From a virus: a DNA stretch of 64,000 nucleotides. Where the stretch lies: IMG/VR virus record IMGVR_UViG_3300023313_000003, positions 1 to 64,000 of that record; one strand, 5' to 3'. The notes below the pieces were generated by a model. That model saw only the letters and a list, made by a program, of their open reading frames with translations. It was not told the origin of the DNA and did not search any database. Each line of letters starts with the position of its first letter. Within the stretch, counting starts at the first letter, position 1. Positions 45,216 through 53,971 of this stretch are shown piece by piece. Both the position numbers and the translations under genes were made by a program.

Positions 45216-46016
45216 TTATAATCCTTTAAATTTATGGGCCATCATTCTAAAGTATTTAAGACCTTTTAAATCATCCTGAAGTTTTACTGTGATTGAATCA
45301 CCCTCTGCTAATTTAACAAAAGGAAAAAATTCTTTCTTAGATATAAACTTATCCTTACTATCTAACCAACCATCTTCATTATTAGCTCCATCATTATTAT
45401 TCATATTATTAAATAATAATGATAAATCCATATTATTTTTTATGTTAAACATTACATGATTGATTGCGTTTATGTTTGCAGAGATTTCTACACCATTCGA
45501 TAGGCCATCATCAATAGCTCCAAAATCTTTAGGATCTAAAGAACCTTTGTCAATCATTAATATATCTAATGAAGTTAGATACCACATTTCGCCAACTGGA
45601 ACTGTAATTGAATAGTTAATAGGAGCAGAAGAAGCATCTACGTCCATATCAACAGTTCCTCCAACAGAATCTAAAAAATATTCAGGCTGGTATAGTGCAG
45701 TAAAAGAAGGAACTGAAGTCTCAACTTTTAATCTATCTCCAATGTTTCCGATTAGAGTTAAATCTGTTCCACCTCTAATCTGCTTAGTATCTACTTGCTT
45801 ATTGGCTAAACCAGTAGCTATATAATTTGTTTCTAAATCTAAAACATCAGCAGATTCAGCAGCATTGAATTTTGATAAAGTATGACTTAAAGTAAAACTT
45901 CCATCAACTACAAAACAAAAATAATGATCGTCTAAATCATATACTTGTATTGATAAATTAGGTTTTGTATTAGCTACTGTTTTTAGTTGTAGCCATGTTA
46001 CTTTCATTTGTGCCAT
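45216..46016 (-). CDS. Virion structural/decoration protein B (266 aa), two-module mosaic
   Basis: The N-terminal module is shared with the gene on its left and the C-terminal module with the gene on its right. The right-hand shared block includes LMIDKGSLDPKDFGAI versus LIMIDKGSMKYDVFASIG, NIKNNMDLSLLF versus NIKDNLDLASFF, and WLDSKDKF versus FLDSKDQF. It therefore joins modules found separately in its neighbours. AGGAGA precedes the ATG. Likely a surface component of the virion; no enzyme motif. Confidence 0.6.
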   Translation of the reverse strand: MAQMKVTWLQLKTVANTKPNLSIQVYDLDDHYFCFVVDGSFTLSHTLSKFNAAESADVLDLETNYIATGLANKQVDTKQIRGGTDLTLIGNIGDRLKVETSVPSFTALYQPEYFLDSVGGTVDMDVDASSAPINYSITVPVGEMWYLTSLDILMIDKGSLDPKDFGAIDDGLSNGVEISANINAINHVMFNIKNNMDLSLLFNNMNNNDGANNEDGWLDSKDKFISKKEFFPFVKLAEGDSITVKLQDDLKGLKYFRMMAHKFKGL

Positions 46017-46025
46017 TTTGTTCTC

Positions 46026-47027
46026 CTATGCTTGTTTCCAGTATCTTATTGAACTGGCCATTGTTTTTACTTTTGTTAATTTATCAGCAACAATCCATTT
46101 TATATAATCCCCATTACTACCTTTTAAAATGATAGGTTCTTTAAATTTTGAGAATCCTCTAAATTGATCTTTGCTATCTAAGAATGAATCATCTCTATCA
46201 CTAGCAGGAGATTCAAAAAAGGAAGCTAGGTCAAGGTTGTCTTTAATATTCATTATGTTATATACACTATTATTTGTTTTGATTTCTAAAGATAAACCAT
46301 TAGTTAATTGCTTACCTATTGAAGCAAATACATCATATTTCATTGATCCTTTATCAATCATTATTAACGATAACTGATCGATTAGGATTACCTCTCCAGC
46401 GATAGGTGCAAATAAAAAATCAATCGGAAAACCTGATCCATCTACATTCATATATTTAGAAGCACCATTAACAAGCGGTTGGTATTTATATACCTTTGGG
46501 AAGGATAACTGAGAGTTAAAAGAATCAACTCTTACATTTGTAGATCCATCACCATTTATATTTAATTCATTGAATCCATTACCTATTCTAACTGAATCAT
46601 AATTTCCGTTTGGTTGAACTACATGGTTTAAATCAACAGAGATCTCTGCATTAGAAATCCTAGCATCCAGAGTTGAAGCAACTGCATTATCCGCAACTGA
46701 AGTAACCAATGCAAAACTAGCAGATCCCCCAACAACACTTATATTTACATTAAATAATGAATGAATATCTGAAAAAACTTTAGTAAAATAACCAACACCA
46801 TTTGCTGATATAGTATCTAAAGTAATAAAAGGATAAGTAACAGAAAATCCATTATCTATCTGAGCTTGTACTATTGCTCCTGCTGTTATATTTTTAACAG
46901 CTATAGTAATTGTTATCCTTGATCCTGTTAAGACCTCAAAAGGTATAATTGAATTACCTGAGAATGAAGCTAGATCTAATAATACGTTCGTATTATTTAT
47001 CTTCAACTGTTTAGTTGTAAAATTCAT
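46026..47027 (-). CDS. Virion structural/decoration protein C (333 aa)
   Basis: Beta-rich protein whose C-terminal half (from about residue 215) matches the C-terminal module of protein B. The N-terminal half (ITIAVKNITAGAIVQAQI..., then ISVDLNHVVQPNGNYDSVRI) is different. GAGGGA precedes the ATG. It lies two genes after the capsid gene, supporting a head decoration or fibre role. Confidence 0.55.
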   Translation of the reverse strand: MNFTTKQLKINNTNVLLDLASFSGNSIIPFEVLTGSRITITIAVKNITAGAIVQAQIDNGFSVTYPFITLDTISANGVGYFTKVFSDIHSLFNVNISVVGGSASFALVTSVADNAVASTLDARISNAEISVDLNHVVQPNGNYDSVRIGNGFNELNINGDGSTNVRVDSFNSQLSFPKVYKYQPLVNGASKYMNVDGSGFPIDFLFAPIAGEVILIDQLSLIMIDKGSMKYDVFASIGKQLTNGLSLEIKTNNSVYNIMNIKDNLDLASFFESPASDRDDSFLDSKDQFRGFSKFKEPIILKGSNGDYIKWIVADKLTKVKTMASSIRYWKQA

Positions 47028-47060
47028 AATTCCCTCTATACTAACTTCTTATTCTTATTT

Positions 47061-47294
47061 TTAAGAGAATTTAAACCTTCCACCTTTTTTATATCTTTTG
47101 TCTTTTTTAGGCTTAAGAACTTCTTCAAAAGAAGATCCATCTTCTTTAACTAGTTCAAAAAGATCAGGGTATTTTTGAGCCATGACTTTCATTTTGTCTT
47201 CAGGGCCATTTAATAATTGACCATCTCTTAAATCAATATTAGTGCCTAATGCTTCTTTAGCTTTTTTACAATCGCCTTTTACTTTTATTAACAT
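47061..47294 (-). CDS. Hypothetical 77-aa protein downstream of capsid gene
   Basis: Small mixed-charge protein with a basic, Lys-rich C-terminus (KPKKDKRYKKGGRFKFS). The middle segment DLRDGQLLNGPEDKM suggests a compact fold. AAGGAG lies before the ATG. It lies directly after the capsid terminator, so its expression relies on read-through or another start. The function is unknown; short genes here are often head-completion or capsid-binding proteins. Confidence 0.5.
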   Translation of the reverse strand: MLIKVKGDCKKAKEALGTNIDLRDGQLLNGPEDKMKVMAQKYPDLFELVKEDGSSFEEVLKPKKDKRYKKGGRFKFS

Positions 47295-47310
47295 TACATA
47301 CTCCTTAATG

Positions 47311-47348
47311 AAAAAAGGGTGGGTAAGTTTTAAAGCTCACCCACCCTT
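47311..47348 (-). terminator. Intrinsic terminator after the major capsid gene
   Basis: The 10-bp stem AAGGGTGGGT/ACCCACCCTT on the minus strand, with an inner loop, is followed by T residues (six Ts counting the stem end). It begins 27 nt after the capsid stop and would give a high capsid-to-downstream ratio. Confidence 0.85.
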
Positions 47349-47375
47349 GGATTCTAATTTTTTAAAAAGTTTCTA

Positions 47376-48782
47376 CTAAGCAAGAATGTTGTAAATTATT
47401 GCAACAGAACTTTCTTGAGCATAATTTGAAGAATCTGCCTTCAAAACACCTTGGAAAGCTTTTCTACAAAAAGAAACTAAATCAAGAACATCATATTGAG
47501 TTCTATTTTTTTCAACTCTAACTTGAACAGCTCTTCTAAGACCTAAGAACCATCTTTTTCTGTTAACCATTATAACAGAAAGAAAGTTATTAGCTCCAGC
47601 AGTTACGTTTTTACCAGTTGAAGTTGTATCAGCTCTTAAATATTCAGATACGATTACTGGCGCACCTTCATATTTAGCAAGCTCACCTGTAATTACAGTT
47701 CCTTTTGAACCATACTCATTAAGAGTACGAACATCAGCAAGTTGTAACATTTGATTATAACCTTTTGATTCTACAATGATAGCAAGTTGAGATGGATCAA
47801 CACCAAATTTACCCATTTTTGAACGACAAGCACTCATTTCAGTTTCAGTTAGTTTTGCTCCACCAGCATTAACACTACCAGCAGCTCCAGCTCCTAAAGC
47901 TCTTTTTCTTAAACCATCAAAGAAATACTCAGGAGAGTCAGTGATAGCAGTAATTAAAGTGCCAGGTGTAACATCTGGAAGTTGTGATTCATCATGCATA
48001 ACACCTAATGTATCACCTTCAAGAATAGCAATTTCGATTGCTTTTTCTTGACCTTCGATTAATTCTTGACGAATAACTTTAACTACATCTGGAGCTGAAT
48101 CTTCATTCAATTCTTCAGGTAGTTCATATTGGTTAGTCATTTTAACAGCATCAAACTGAATAGTTTTATCAGTTTTGAAAACTTGTGCTGGAGCTAATGC
48201 ACTAATAGCACCAACTTTTCTAGCAATTGCACCACCAGTTAAAACTGGAAATCTATAAGGATTAGAAGGCATTTTAATTTCAGCAAATAATCCAGATACT
48301 TTTCTATCTAAATTAAATTCATCAATATAAGAATCAGAAACCATTGTAGGAATCCAATCAAAACCATCGTTACCTGTATTAATGCCAAAAGCTTTCATGT
48401 GAAAGTCTAATTCGTCATTAAAGAATGAAAGACTTTTAACATCTTCAGCAGAGATAGTTGAAGATTTACCTTCAGTTTCTCTAAACTTTAGAATTTGTGC
48501 TGTAACAACAGCAACATCAACAGCTTCTTTTAAACTCTTGACTGCTTCAATTTCTTGTTTACCAAGGTAAGAATATTTCTTAGCAGAAGTATCAACTTTC
48601 ATAAGATCGTTCATACTTTTAACACCAAAATTTCTTAAGTTCTTAACTAGAACTTCAGACATTTCACCTTTAGTTTGTCTCTTAGGAGTCGCACTTCTTT
48701 GAGTTGCGGCAACCTTTTTCTTGTTTGCTTTTTTCAAAGCTGCTTTAGCATTTTTTATTGCTAATTTTAATTCTTCGTTCAT
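47376..48782 (-). CDS. Major capsid protein (HK97 fold)
   Basis: 468 aa. The first ~100 residues are helical and Lys/Ala rich (AKAALKKANKKK), like a delta domain removed by the prohead protease. The core shows the HK97 pattern: F(A/E)IKMPSNPYRFPVL strands, ELNEDSAPDVVKVIRQELIEGQEKAIEIAILEG (spine helix), PEYFFDGLRKRAL, and a P-domain/loop ending AKYEGAPVIVSEYLR and RRAVQVRVEKNRTQYDVLDLVSFCRKAFQGV. It is flanked by acidic scaffold-like and protease genes upstream and a strong terminator downstream. AGGAG precedes the ATG. Confidence 0.88.
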   Translation of the reverse strand: MNEELKLAIKNAKAALKKANKKKVAATQRSATPKRQTKGEMSEVLVKNLRNFGVKSMNDLMKVDTSAKKYSYLGKQEIEAVKSLKEAVDVAVVTAQILKFRETEGKSSTISAEDVKSLSFFNDELDFHMKAFGINTGNDGFDWIPTMVSDSYIDEFNLDRKVSGLFAEIKMPSNPYRFPVLTGGAIARKVGAISALAPAQVFKTDKTIQFDAVKMTNQYELPEELNEDSAPDVVKVIRQELIEGQEKAIEIAILEGDTLGVMHDESQLPDVTPGTLITAITDSPEYFFDGLRKRALGAGAAGSVNAGGAKLTETEMSACRSKMGKFGVDPSQLAIIVESKGYNQMLQLADVRTLNEYGSKGTVITGELAKYEGAPVIVSEYLRADTTSTGKNVTAGANNFLSVIMVNRKRWFLGLRRAVQVRVEKNRTQYDVLDLVSFCRKAFQGVLKADSSNYAQESSVAIIYNILA

Positions 48783-48828
48783 TTTTAGCTCCTATTCGAT
48801 TTTTTTTTATTAAACGAGTTTCAGGTTA

Positions 48829-48839
48829 ATATATACAAC
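48829..48839 (-). promoter_or_regulatory. Putative late promoter element GTTGTATATAT
   Basis: Minus-strand GTTGTATATAT lies 46 nt before the capsid start, abutting the stop of the acidic gene. It matches the shared element and, with the terminator downstream of the capsid gene, would form a dedicated capsid transcription unit. Confidence 0.55.
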
Positions 48840-48841
48840 AA

Positions 48842-49372
48842 TTAAACAGAAAGACCTTGTAAGTCTTCTGTAAGTTCAGCAAGAAGCTCAAGACCATCTT
48901 CGTCCGTCATTCCTTCAAACTCTTTTTCAGAATCATCTTCAGTCATATCTTCAGCAGAAGCTTCATCTTCACCACCTTCATCTTCGCTGTTTTCCATTGT
49001 AGTTAATGCTTGAACCATTTCTAAAAGAGAAGCCATTGCTTCAGCCATCATGTCTAATCTTTGAGACATTTCAACCATTGGATCTGCTTTTTCAGATTCC
49101 TCTTCTTTAGGATCATCCATTGGTTCATCCATTTCTTCTTCAGCTTCTTCTTCAGAAGCAGAATCATCTTGTTCAGATTCTTCTTCTTTAGGATTATCCA
49201 TTGGTTCTGCTTTTTCTTCATCTTCTTCTTTAGGATTATCTTCTGATTCAGAATCTTCTTCTTCAGCATTATCCATTGGTTTAGCTGGCATTTCAGCTTT
49301 TAAATTCTTTAAAGATTTAGTTTTACTTCCTCTTAAAGATTTAATTAAATTTAATAATTCTTCTTTTTTCAT
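48842..49372 (-). CDS. Highly acidic repeat protein, likely scaffold
   Basis: 176 aa with about half Glu/Asp. A motif EPMDxPKEEESE-type repeats three to four times between residues 30 and 100, followed by a predicted coiled coil (MSQRLDMMAEAMASLLEMVQAL) and a second acidic end. Genes between protease and capsid are usually scaffolds or protease-removed delta proteins. The acidic repeats would bind the basic N-terminus of the capsid protein. The function is inferred from position and composition; base composition here is distorted by the repeats. Confidence 0.65.
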   Translation of the reverse strand: MKKEELLNLIKSLRGSKTKSLKNLKAEMPAKPMDNAEEEDSESEDNPKEEDEEKAEPMDNPKEEESEQDDSASEEEAEEEMDEPMDDPKEEESEKADPMVEMSQRLDMMAEAMASLLEMVQALTTMENSEDEGGEDEASAEDMTEDDSEKEFEGMTDEDGLELLAELTEDLQGLSV

Positions 49373-49387
49373 AATTGATTCCTTTTT

Positions 49388-50047
49388 TTATTGATTATTA
49401 CCATTATTGGTTAAAACGTACTCTCCCATTAATTCTTTTAAAAACTCTCCAGTAACTTCTTCAGAAGGGTCAAGCAGAGAAATAGCTTCAGCTAGGAACT
49501 TCAAAGCACCTTCACTAAAATCCTTCTCTTGTTCTTCAGATTTTGCTTCTTGCTCTACCATTGAAAATTTAGCAGCAGTATTACAAGGTATTGAAACTAT
49601 TGAGATTTCTAATAGTTCTATTTCTTTGACATAATTTGTTGCGCTGGCTTTATCCCAATCTGCATCAACTTCATTATATCCTATAGAGAAGGTGCATAAG
49701 ATTCCTTCTTTAATTTTTAATCGAATATCTTCACAATCTTTAGAATTACTGATAACACAAATAACCTTAAGGCCACGTTCATCAATACTCATTTCAGTAA
49801 TTTTGCCAATTACTTTATCCCAATCATGCATATATAATAATATTGGATTATTTTGGTATTCTTTTAATGTTTTTTCAAAAGCTTCAGGAAGGACAACATC
49901 TCCAACTCTATCTCTATCTTTAGTATTCGCATAACCAGATATTTTGATTGTTCCATCTGCTGACTTCTGAACGCTTTTTGCGTCCCACTCTAAAGCACAA
50001 TCTAATATTTTTGATTTTTTATTCTTAGTATTTGTTTTCTTAATCAT
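49388..50047 (-). CDS. Prohead maturation protease (HK97 type)
   Basis: 219 aa. The serine protease family S78 pattern is visible: strand GTIKISGYANTKDRDRVGDVV, catalytic His in LLYMHDW, nucleophile Ser in GILCTFSIGY, and the closing VKEIELLEISIVSIPCN strand. It lies between portal and scaffold/capsid genes, as in HK97. The C-terminus is acidic. The enzyme removes scaffold and delta domains before expansion. Confidence 0.88.
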   Translation of the reverse strand: MIKKTNTKNKKSKILDCALEWDAKSVQKSADGTIKISGYANTKDRDRVGDVVLPEAFEKTLKEYQNNPILLYMHDWDKVIGKITEMSIDERGLKVICVISNSKDCEDIRLKIKEGILCTFSIGYNEVDADWDKASATNYVKEIELLEISIVSIPCNTAAKFSMVEQEAKSEEQEKDFSEGALKFLAEAISLLDPSEEVTGEFLKELMGEYVLTNNGNNQ

Positions 50048-50071
50048 TTCGACTCCTAATGCTACAAGAAG

Positions 50072-50082
50072 ATATTTACAAC
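50072..50082 (-). promoter_or_regulatory. Putative late promoter element GTTGTAAATAT
   Basis: Minus-strand GTTGTAAATAT lies 24 nt before the protease ATG. The surrounding 16 nt (GATATTTACAACTTTT on the plus strand) are identical to the copy before the portal gene. Confidence 0.6.
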
Positions 50083-50092
50083 TTTTCTATTT

Positions 50093-52708
50093 TTAGAAAT
50101 TAAACATAAAATCAAAAGTATTTTGAGTCCGATCAATATCTAGTATATTGTCTATATAATTAGAGTCGCCTTTCATGTGGTAAATAACTGAACATCTGCA
50201 ATTTATAACTTCTTCTGCTGGGCCTTTTGCTTCTCTAGGGAAGTCTAATCCATTACTAAAAGACTTATCAGAGGCAACTTCTTCACCATCTAAGATAACA
50301 TGATTTGCTTTATCTCCATTTAAAGGACTTCTAACTTGTCCATCTTGTGCGGTTATCCAAGTTTTTAATAAGTTGTCTTTAAAATTAGGAATTTCATTAG
50401 ACAACTTTTCTACTTTTATACTTTGACCTTGAGAAACTGCTGTTAAAACTTCAGTTCTTGCTATAGTATTCGCTCTACCTTGTTTAATTTCATCAAAAGT
50501 TTCCTGTATCTTAAGAGATAATTCTTGAGAGGAGTCTTGAGCTTTAAAAGAATCGATAATAACCTTTTTTATTTGTTCTCTTGTTACTTCAGTTACTCCT
50601 GTAATTTTTTCTGCTGCCCTTTTTTTTAACCAATTAGTAGCTAACTCATTAGGATATGAAGTTGCTTGTTTAGGTAAAGTTCTGGAGAATCCTAACTCCA
50701 TAGCTGCTAAATCTGAATCTGAAACTTTTACACTTTCTATCTCTACAAATTGAAGAATCCAATCAAAAAGAGGAAGCCCTTCAATATCGCTATCATCTTT
50801 AGTTAAACTTTTAAAATCAATTTTATTTATATCTTCTAAAACTAAAACCTTCATTCTATCAAACATTTCTTGAACGTCTTTTAACTTAGCTTCAATTAGA
50901 GGTTTAACTCCATCTCCAGTTAGTGCTTTACAATATTCTTGTAATTTTAATTCTTTCTCATTTAAGTTTTTTTTTTCTTCATCATCTTGTGAAGCTTTAG
51001 GATTTTGTGATTCATCTTGAACTTCACTATTAGGCTTAACTGCTTCTGAGTTTTCTCCCCCTGGCGCAAGACCTTCAGCTACAACTTGCTCTATGGCCGC
51101 GGTTAATGCTTGGCCTAATGGAACTCCTGAAGCAATTAAGATTCCTACTAGTTGAGAAAGTCTTTCCGCATAAGTAGCCCGAGTTGGTTCAATGTCTGAT
51201 AATGTAGCTAAATCTGGTTGAGGAGCTTCAATCTTAGTTTCAATATCGTTTGGAGCAGAAGCTTCAGTATTAGAATCTGAAGAAGAACTGCCATACATAT
51301 CTTGAGTGTTTAAAGTAGAAACAATTAAAGGAACTTGATTACCCATTTCTACTGCTGGTTTTTTCCAGATCTCTTGTCTGATTTCATTTATTGACCATCC
51401 TGCTTTACTCATTAAGATTGCAGTTTCAGCCTTGTCTTTTATACTTTCTTGAAGAGCTTCAATCATAGAAGTATCAAAAGAAAATTTAAGATTTCTTTCA
51501 ACATTTAGAATATCTAAATCTAAGTTGAAAGCATCTTCAATAAACCTTTTCATAGGTATTACTGTATCTGTCCAAAAGATCTTTTCTTGAACTAAAGCGT
51601 TCGCATAAGTCGCTCCATCTAAGAGGCCAACTTTTACTGGTGGAACTCCATAAGCTGACAAAATTGGTTCTTTATTAAATTTAGAAAATTCAACCAAAGA
51701 AGTCTCGCCAGGGTTCTGTTCAATAGTTTGGTAATCCATACCTTCAGGAAGGATTAATGTCTTATGATGATTATTTTTTCCAGTGTAGTCATTTTCAAAC
51801 GAACGAGTTAATCTTGTTAGCTGATCTTTAGTGAGTTTTTTAGTAGTTTTTATTACTCCACCAAGTCTTGCACCATTCTTATAAAATCTAATCATGTGTT
51901 CTGAAGTGAATTTATCAATTAATACATGTTTAAGCACAGGAACAAGAGGAGCAAGCCCATTAAAAGCATCAGTAGGATTAGGAAGTCTAATATGAATTAC
52001 TTCATCTAAAGTAAATTGATACATTCCATCTTCAGTTTGCATTGAGTACCCAACTAATTCATAAGTGTTACCATCAAATACAGGTTCAACTAGTGAGGAG
52101 TTAAGTCTATACATAGAATGTACGTTTGATTTTCTATGAGATCTTATTTGTTGTTCTAACGCAGAGACTGGCCTTGAATCTCCTTCAATTTCACCTTCTT
52201 TAGTTTTAAGAATAAAAGCTTGACCTGTAGCTAGAAGGTCAATTAAGACCAACATATAAAATTCAACAGGCAATTGAGATTGATTTGGGTAAGTTAGTAA
52301 ATCATATTCTGGTTCTGCTGATGCATCTATCCAAGTTTCTTTGTAAGTAGTTGTTTCATTTCCTTTATCATCTGTAAGTATTTGTTTTTGTATCTTTCTT
52401 TTCTCTAATTTGATGGGAAGTGTTGAAATAGTCTTTGCAATTGTGTGAATTACTATAAAAACCCACGTTTCAGAGGCATAAAGACGCTGTAAAGTCGCTG
52501 AATTGATCGTTTCACCAACAACCCCCATTATATCAGAAGAAGAGTTAGAACTGCCATTACTGTAGTTTTTAGTGTCTAAAGCCCTTAATTCTGCCTCTAT
52601 ATCGCTTTCATCTAGCTTATTCTCTAGTTCAAGTATCTTATTTTCCAAAATATCAATCTTATTCTCTTGTGGATTTTTTAAGATTGTTTTTTTTATTTGT
52701 TTAATCAT
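50093..52708 (-). CDS. Portal protein fused to Mu F/SPP1 gp7-like minor head domain
   Basis: 871 aa. Residues 1 to about 440 are a phage portal of the SPP1/HK97 kind (helical N-terminus, then GVVGETINSATLQRLYASETWV, ETSLVEFSKFNKEPILSAYGVPPVKVG, and the clip/wing region). A Gln/Ala/Glu-rich linker (about 460-620) follows. Residues about 690-850 match the Mu F/SPP1 gp7 head morphogenesis domain: NTIARTEVLTAVSQG, KTWITAQDGQVRSPLNG, DGEEV and the end VINCRCSVIYH. In most phages these are separate neighbouring genes. No strong ribosome site is seen before the ATG. Portal and ejected minor protein are thus one chain here. Confidence 0.85.
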   Translation of the reverse strand: MIKQIKKTILKNPQENKIDILENKILELENKLDESDIEAELRALDTKNYSNGSSNSSSDIMGVVGETINSATLQRLYASETWVFIVIHTIAKTISTLPIKLEKRKIQKQILTDDKGNETTTYKETWIDASAEPEYDLLTYPNQSQLPVEFYMLVLIDLLATGQAFILKTKEGEIEGDSRPVSALEQQIRSHRKSNVHSMYRLNSSLVEPVFDGNTYELVGYSMQTEDGMYQFTLDEVIHIRLPNPTDAFNGLAPLVPVLKHVLIDKFTSEHMIRFYKNGARLGGVIKTTKKLTKDQLTRLTRSFENDYTGKNNHHKTLILPEGMDYQTIEQNPGETSLVEFSKFNKEPILSAYGVPPVKVGLLDGATYANALVQEKIFWTDTVIPMKRFIEDAFNLDLDILNVERNLKFSFDTSMIEALQESIKDKAETAILMSKAGWSINEIRQEIWKKPAVEMGNQVPLIVSTLNTQDMYGSSSSDSNTEASAPNDIETKIEAPQPDLATLSDIEPTRATYAERLSQLVGILIASGVPLGQALTAAIEQVVAEGLAPGGENSEAVKPNSEVQDESQNPKASQDDEEKKNLNEKELKLQEYCKALTGDGVKPLIEAKLKDVQEMFDRMKVLVLEDINKIDFKSLTKDDSDIEGLPLFDWILQFVEIESVKVSDSDLAAMELGFSRTLPKQATSYPNELATNWLKKRAAEKITGVTEVTREQIKKVIIDSFKAQDSSQELSLKIQETFDEIKQGRANTIARTEVLTAVSQGQSIKVEKLSNEIPNFKDNLLKTWITAQDGQVRSPLNGDKANHVILDGEEVASDKSFSNGLDFPREAKGPAEEVINCRCSVIYHMKGDSNYIDNILDIDRTQNTFDFMFNF

Positions 52709-52751
52709 GAAGGCCCGCCGTTAATATTGATTTTAGCATAAATACATAATG

Positions 52752-52762
52752 ATATTTACAAC
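52752..52762 (-). promoter_or_regulatory. Putative late promoter element GTTGTAAATAT (portal)
   Basis: Minus-strand GTTGTAAATAT lies 43 nt before the portal ATG in the divergent gap. It is the same 11-mer as before the protease gene. Confidence 0.6.
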
Positions 52763-52822
52763 TTTTATCACTATTATAATGCCTTATACCCCTGAAACGT
52801 CAAATATTTGGGTTTAAGCTTT

Positions 52823-52833
52823 GTTGTAAATAT
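52823..52833 (+). promoter_or_regulatory. Putative late promoter element GTTGTAAATAT (plus strand)
   Basis: Plus-strand copy of GTTGTAAATAT lies 38 nt before the metallophosphoesterase ATG, 60 bp from the divergent portal copy. It implies that the plus-strand pair is expressed in the same time class as the head genes. Confidence 0.6.
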
Positions 52834-52871
52834 AAAGAACCAAAACAAAATAAACAAATCCAAGGAACATT

Positions 52872-53660
52872 ATGGCAGATTATTTTATCGAACCTCCAAA
52901 GAAAGGTGTAGACAAATATATGATCATGGGGGATCTTCACACAGATCAACTCAATTTAAAATGCTTCAAACTAGCAATAAAAACAGCAAAAATTCACAAT
53001 GTTACAAACTTAATTGTTAATGGAGATCTTCTTGATGCAGTTTTCTTAATGGCTAAGAATGATTTGTACAAAAGGTGGATAAAAAGAATAGATGGAATAG
53101 AAGACTTTTTTATTCCAACAGCAGAGGCCGAGTTCGCATGGGGTAATTGGTTCTTCGATACCATGCAAAAGCAGTTTAAAAATATAATCTATGTTGAAGG
53201 AAATCATGATTGGAGATATTTTAATTTCCAACAGCAAATAAATCACTGTTTCAGACATAATTTTGACGTAAAAACGCAACTCAAATTAAAAGAAAGAGGA
53301 ATTAAATATATTCATTACAATGATTGGATCAACTTAGGCCCACAACTAGCAATTACCCATGGAATGTACCATGGAACTTCAGCTTGCAAAAATCACATGT
53401 TGGCAGCAGGAACTTCAGTTATATTTTCTCATATCCATCAAGAGCAAGTTATGTCTTTTGTTAGAAGAGGCAACACTATTTCAGCTAGGAGTTTACCTTC
53501 AATGGCAGACTTAAATCCAGATTATATTAAGAACAGAGAAAACAATTGGTCACTTGGTTTTGGAGAGATTTATTTACTTCCTGATGGAAATTGGAATTTT
53601 TACTGCTACACCATGTGGGACAATAAGATTGTTCTGCCAGGTGGAAAGATTCTTAAGTGA
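52872..53660 (+). CDS. Calcineurin-like metallophosphoesterase
   Basis: 262 aa. All metal-binding motifs are present in order: GDLHTDQ, NGDLLD, EGNHDWR, THGMYH and SHIHQE. The fold covers the whole protein. It differs from the gp47-like protein in this window, and the relatives (phage and bacterial calcineurin-like phosphoesterases) act on nucleotides, nucleic acid ends or phosphoproteins. AAGGAAC precedes the ATG, and it overlaps the next gene by GTGA. It sits on the strand opposite to its neighbours, like a cargo (moron) unit. The substrate cannot be told from sequence. Confidence 0.82.
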   Translation: MADYFIEPPKKGVDKYMIMGDLHTDQLNLKCFKLAIKTAKIHNVTNLIVNGDLLDAVFLMAKNDLYKRWIKRIDGIEDFFIPTAEAEFAWGNWFFDTMQKQFKNIIYVEGNHDWRYFNFQQQINHCFRHNFDVKTQLKLKERGIKYIHYNDWINLGPQLAITHGMYHGTSACKNHMLAAGTSVIFSHIHQEQVMSFVRRGNTISARSLPSMADLNPDYIKNRENNWSLGFGEIYLLPDGNWNFYCYTMWDNKIVLPGGKILK

Positions 53661-53971
53661 GACTACCTAAAACTTTAACTATATTTGGTGCAGAAGTTTT
53701 AATAATAAAAGTAAAAGATCTAACTGATGAACAAGAAAATAAAGTCGATGGATTATTTTTAATAGAATGTAATATTATTAAGATAGAAGCAGATTTAAGT
53801 GATGAAGATACTATTCACACCTTGCTTCATGAATTATTCCACGCAATGATAGTTAGAAATTCAATTAATCAAACAACACTCTCCCATGATGTAGAAGAAA
53901 TACTAGCAGATACTAATGCAACAATGATAACTGAATTATTTAATTTAAGGTTTAAAAGAAAGAAAAGTTAA
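53657..53971 (+). CDS. HELFH metallopeptidase-like protein
   Basis: 104 aa, GTG start in a 4-nt overlap with the phosphoesterase stop. It carries TIHTLLHELFHAMIV (HExxH zinc site, about residues 58-62) and, after a short helix, EEILADTNA (third ligand candidate Glu). This layout matches small ImmA/IrrE-like or SprT-like zinc peptidases. ImmA-type enzymes cleave phage repressors; whether this one does is unknown. Translational coupling says it works with or alongside the phosphoesterase. Confidence 0.7.
   Translation: MRLPKTLTIFGAEVLIIKVKDLTDEQENKVDGLFLIECNIIKIEADLSDEDTIHTLLHELFHAMIVRNSINQTTLSHDVEEILADTNATMITELFNLRFKRKKS

Noticed and set aside
49054-49269. Frames on both strands inside the acidic scaffold-like gene.
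   Set aside because: They are shadows of the GAA/GAT-rich coding repeats and have no ribosome sites.
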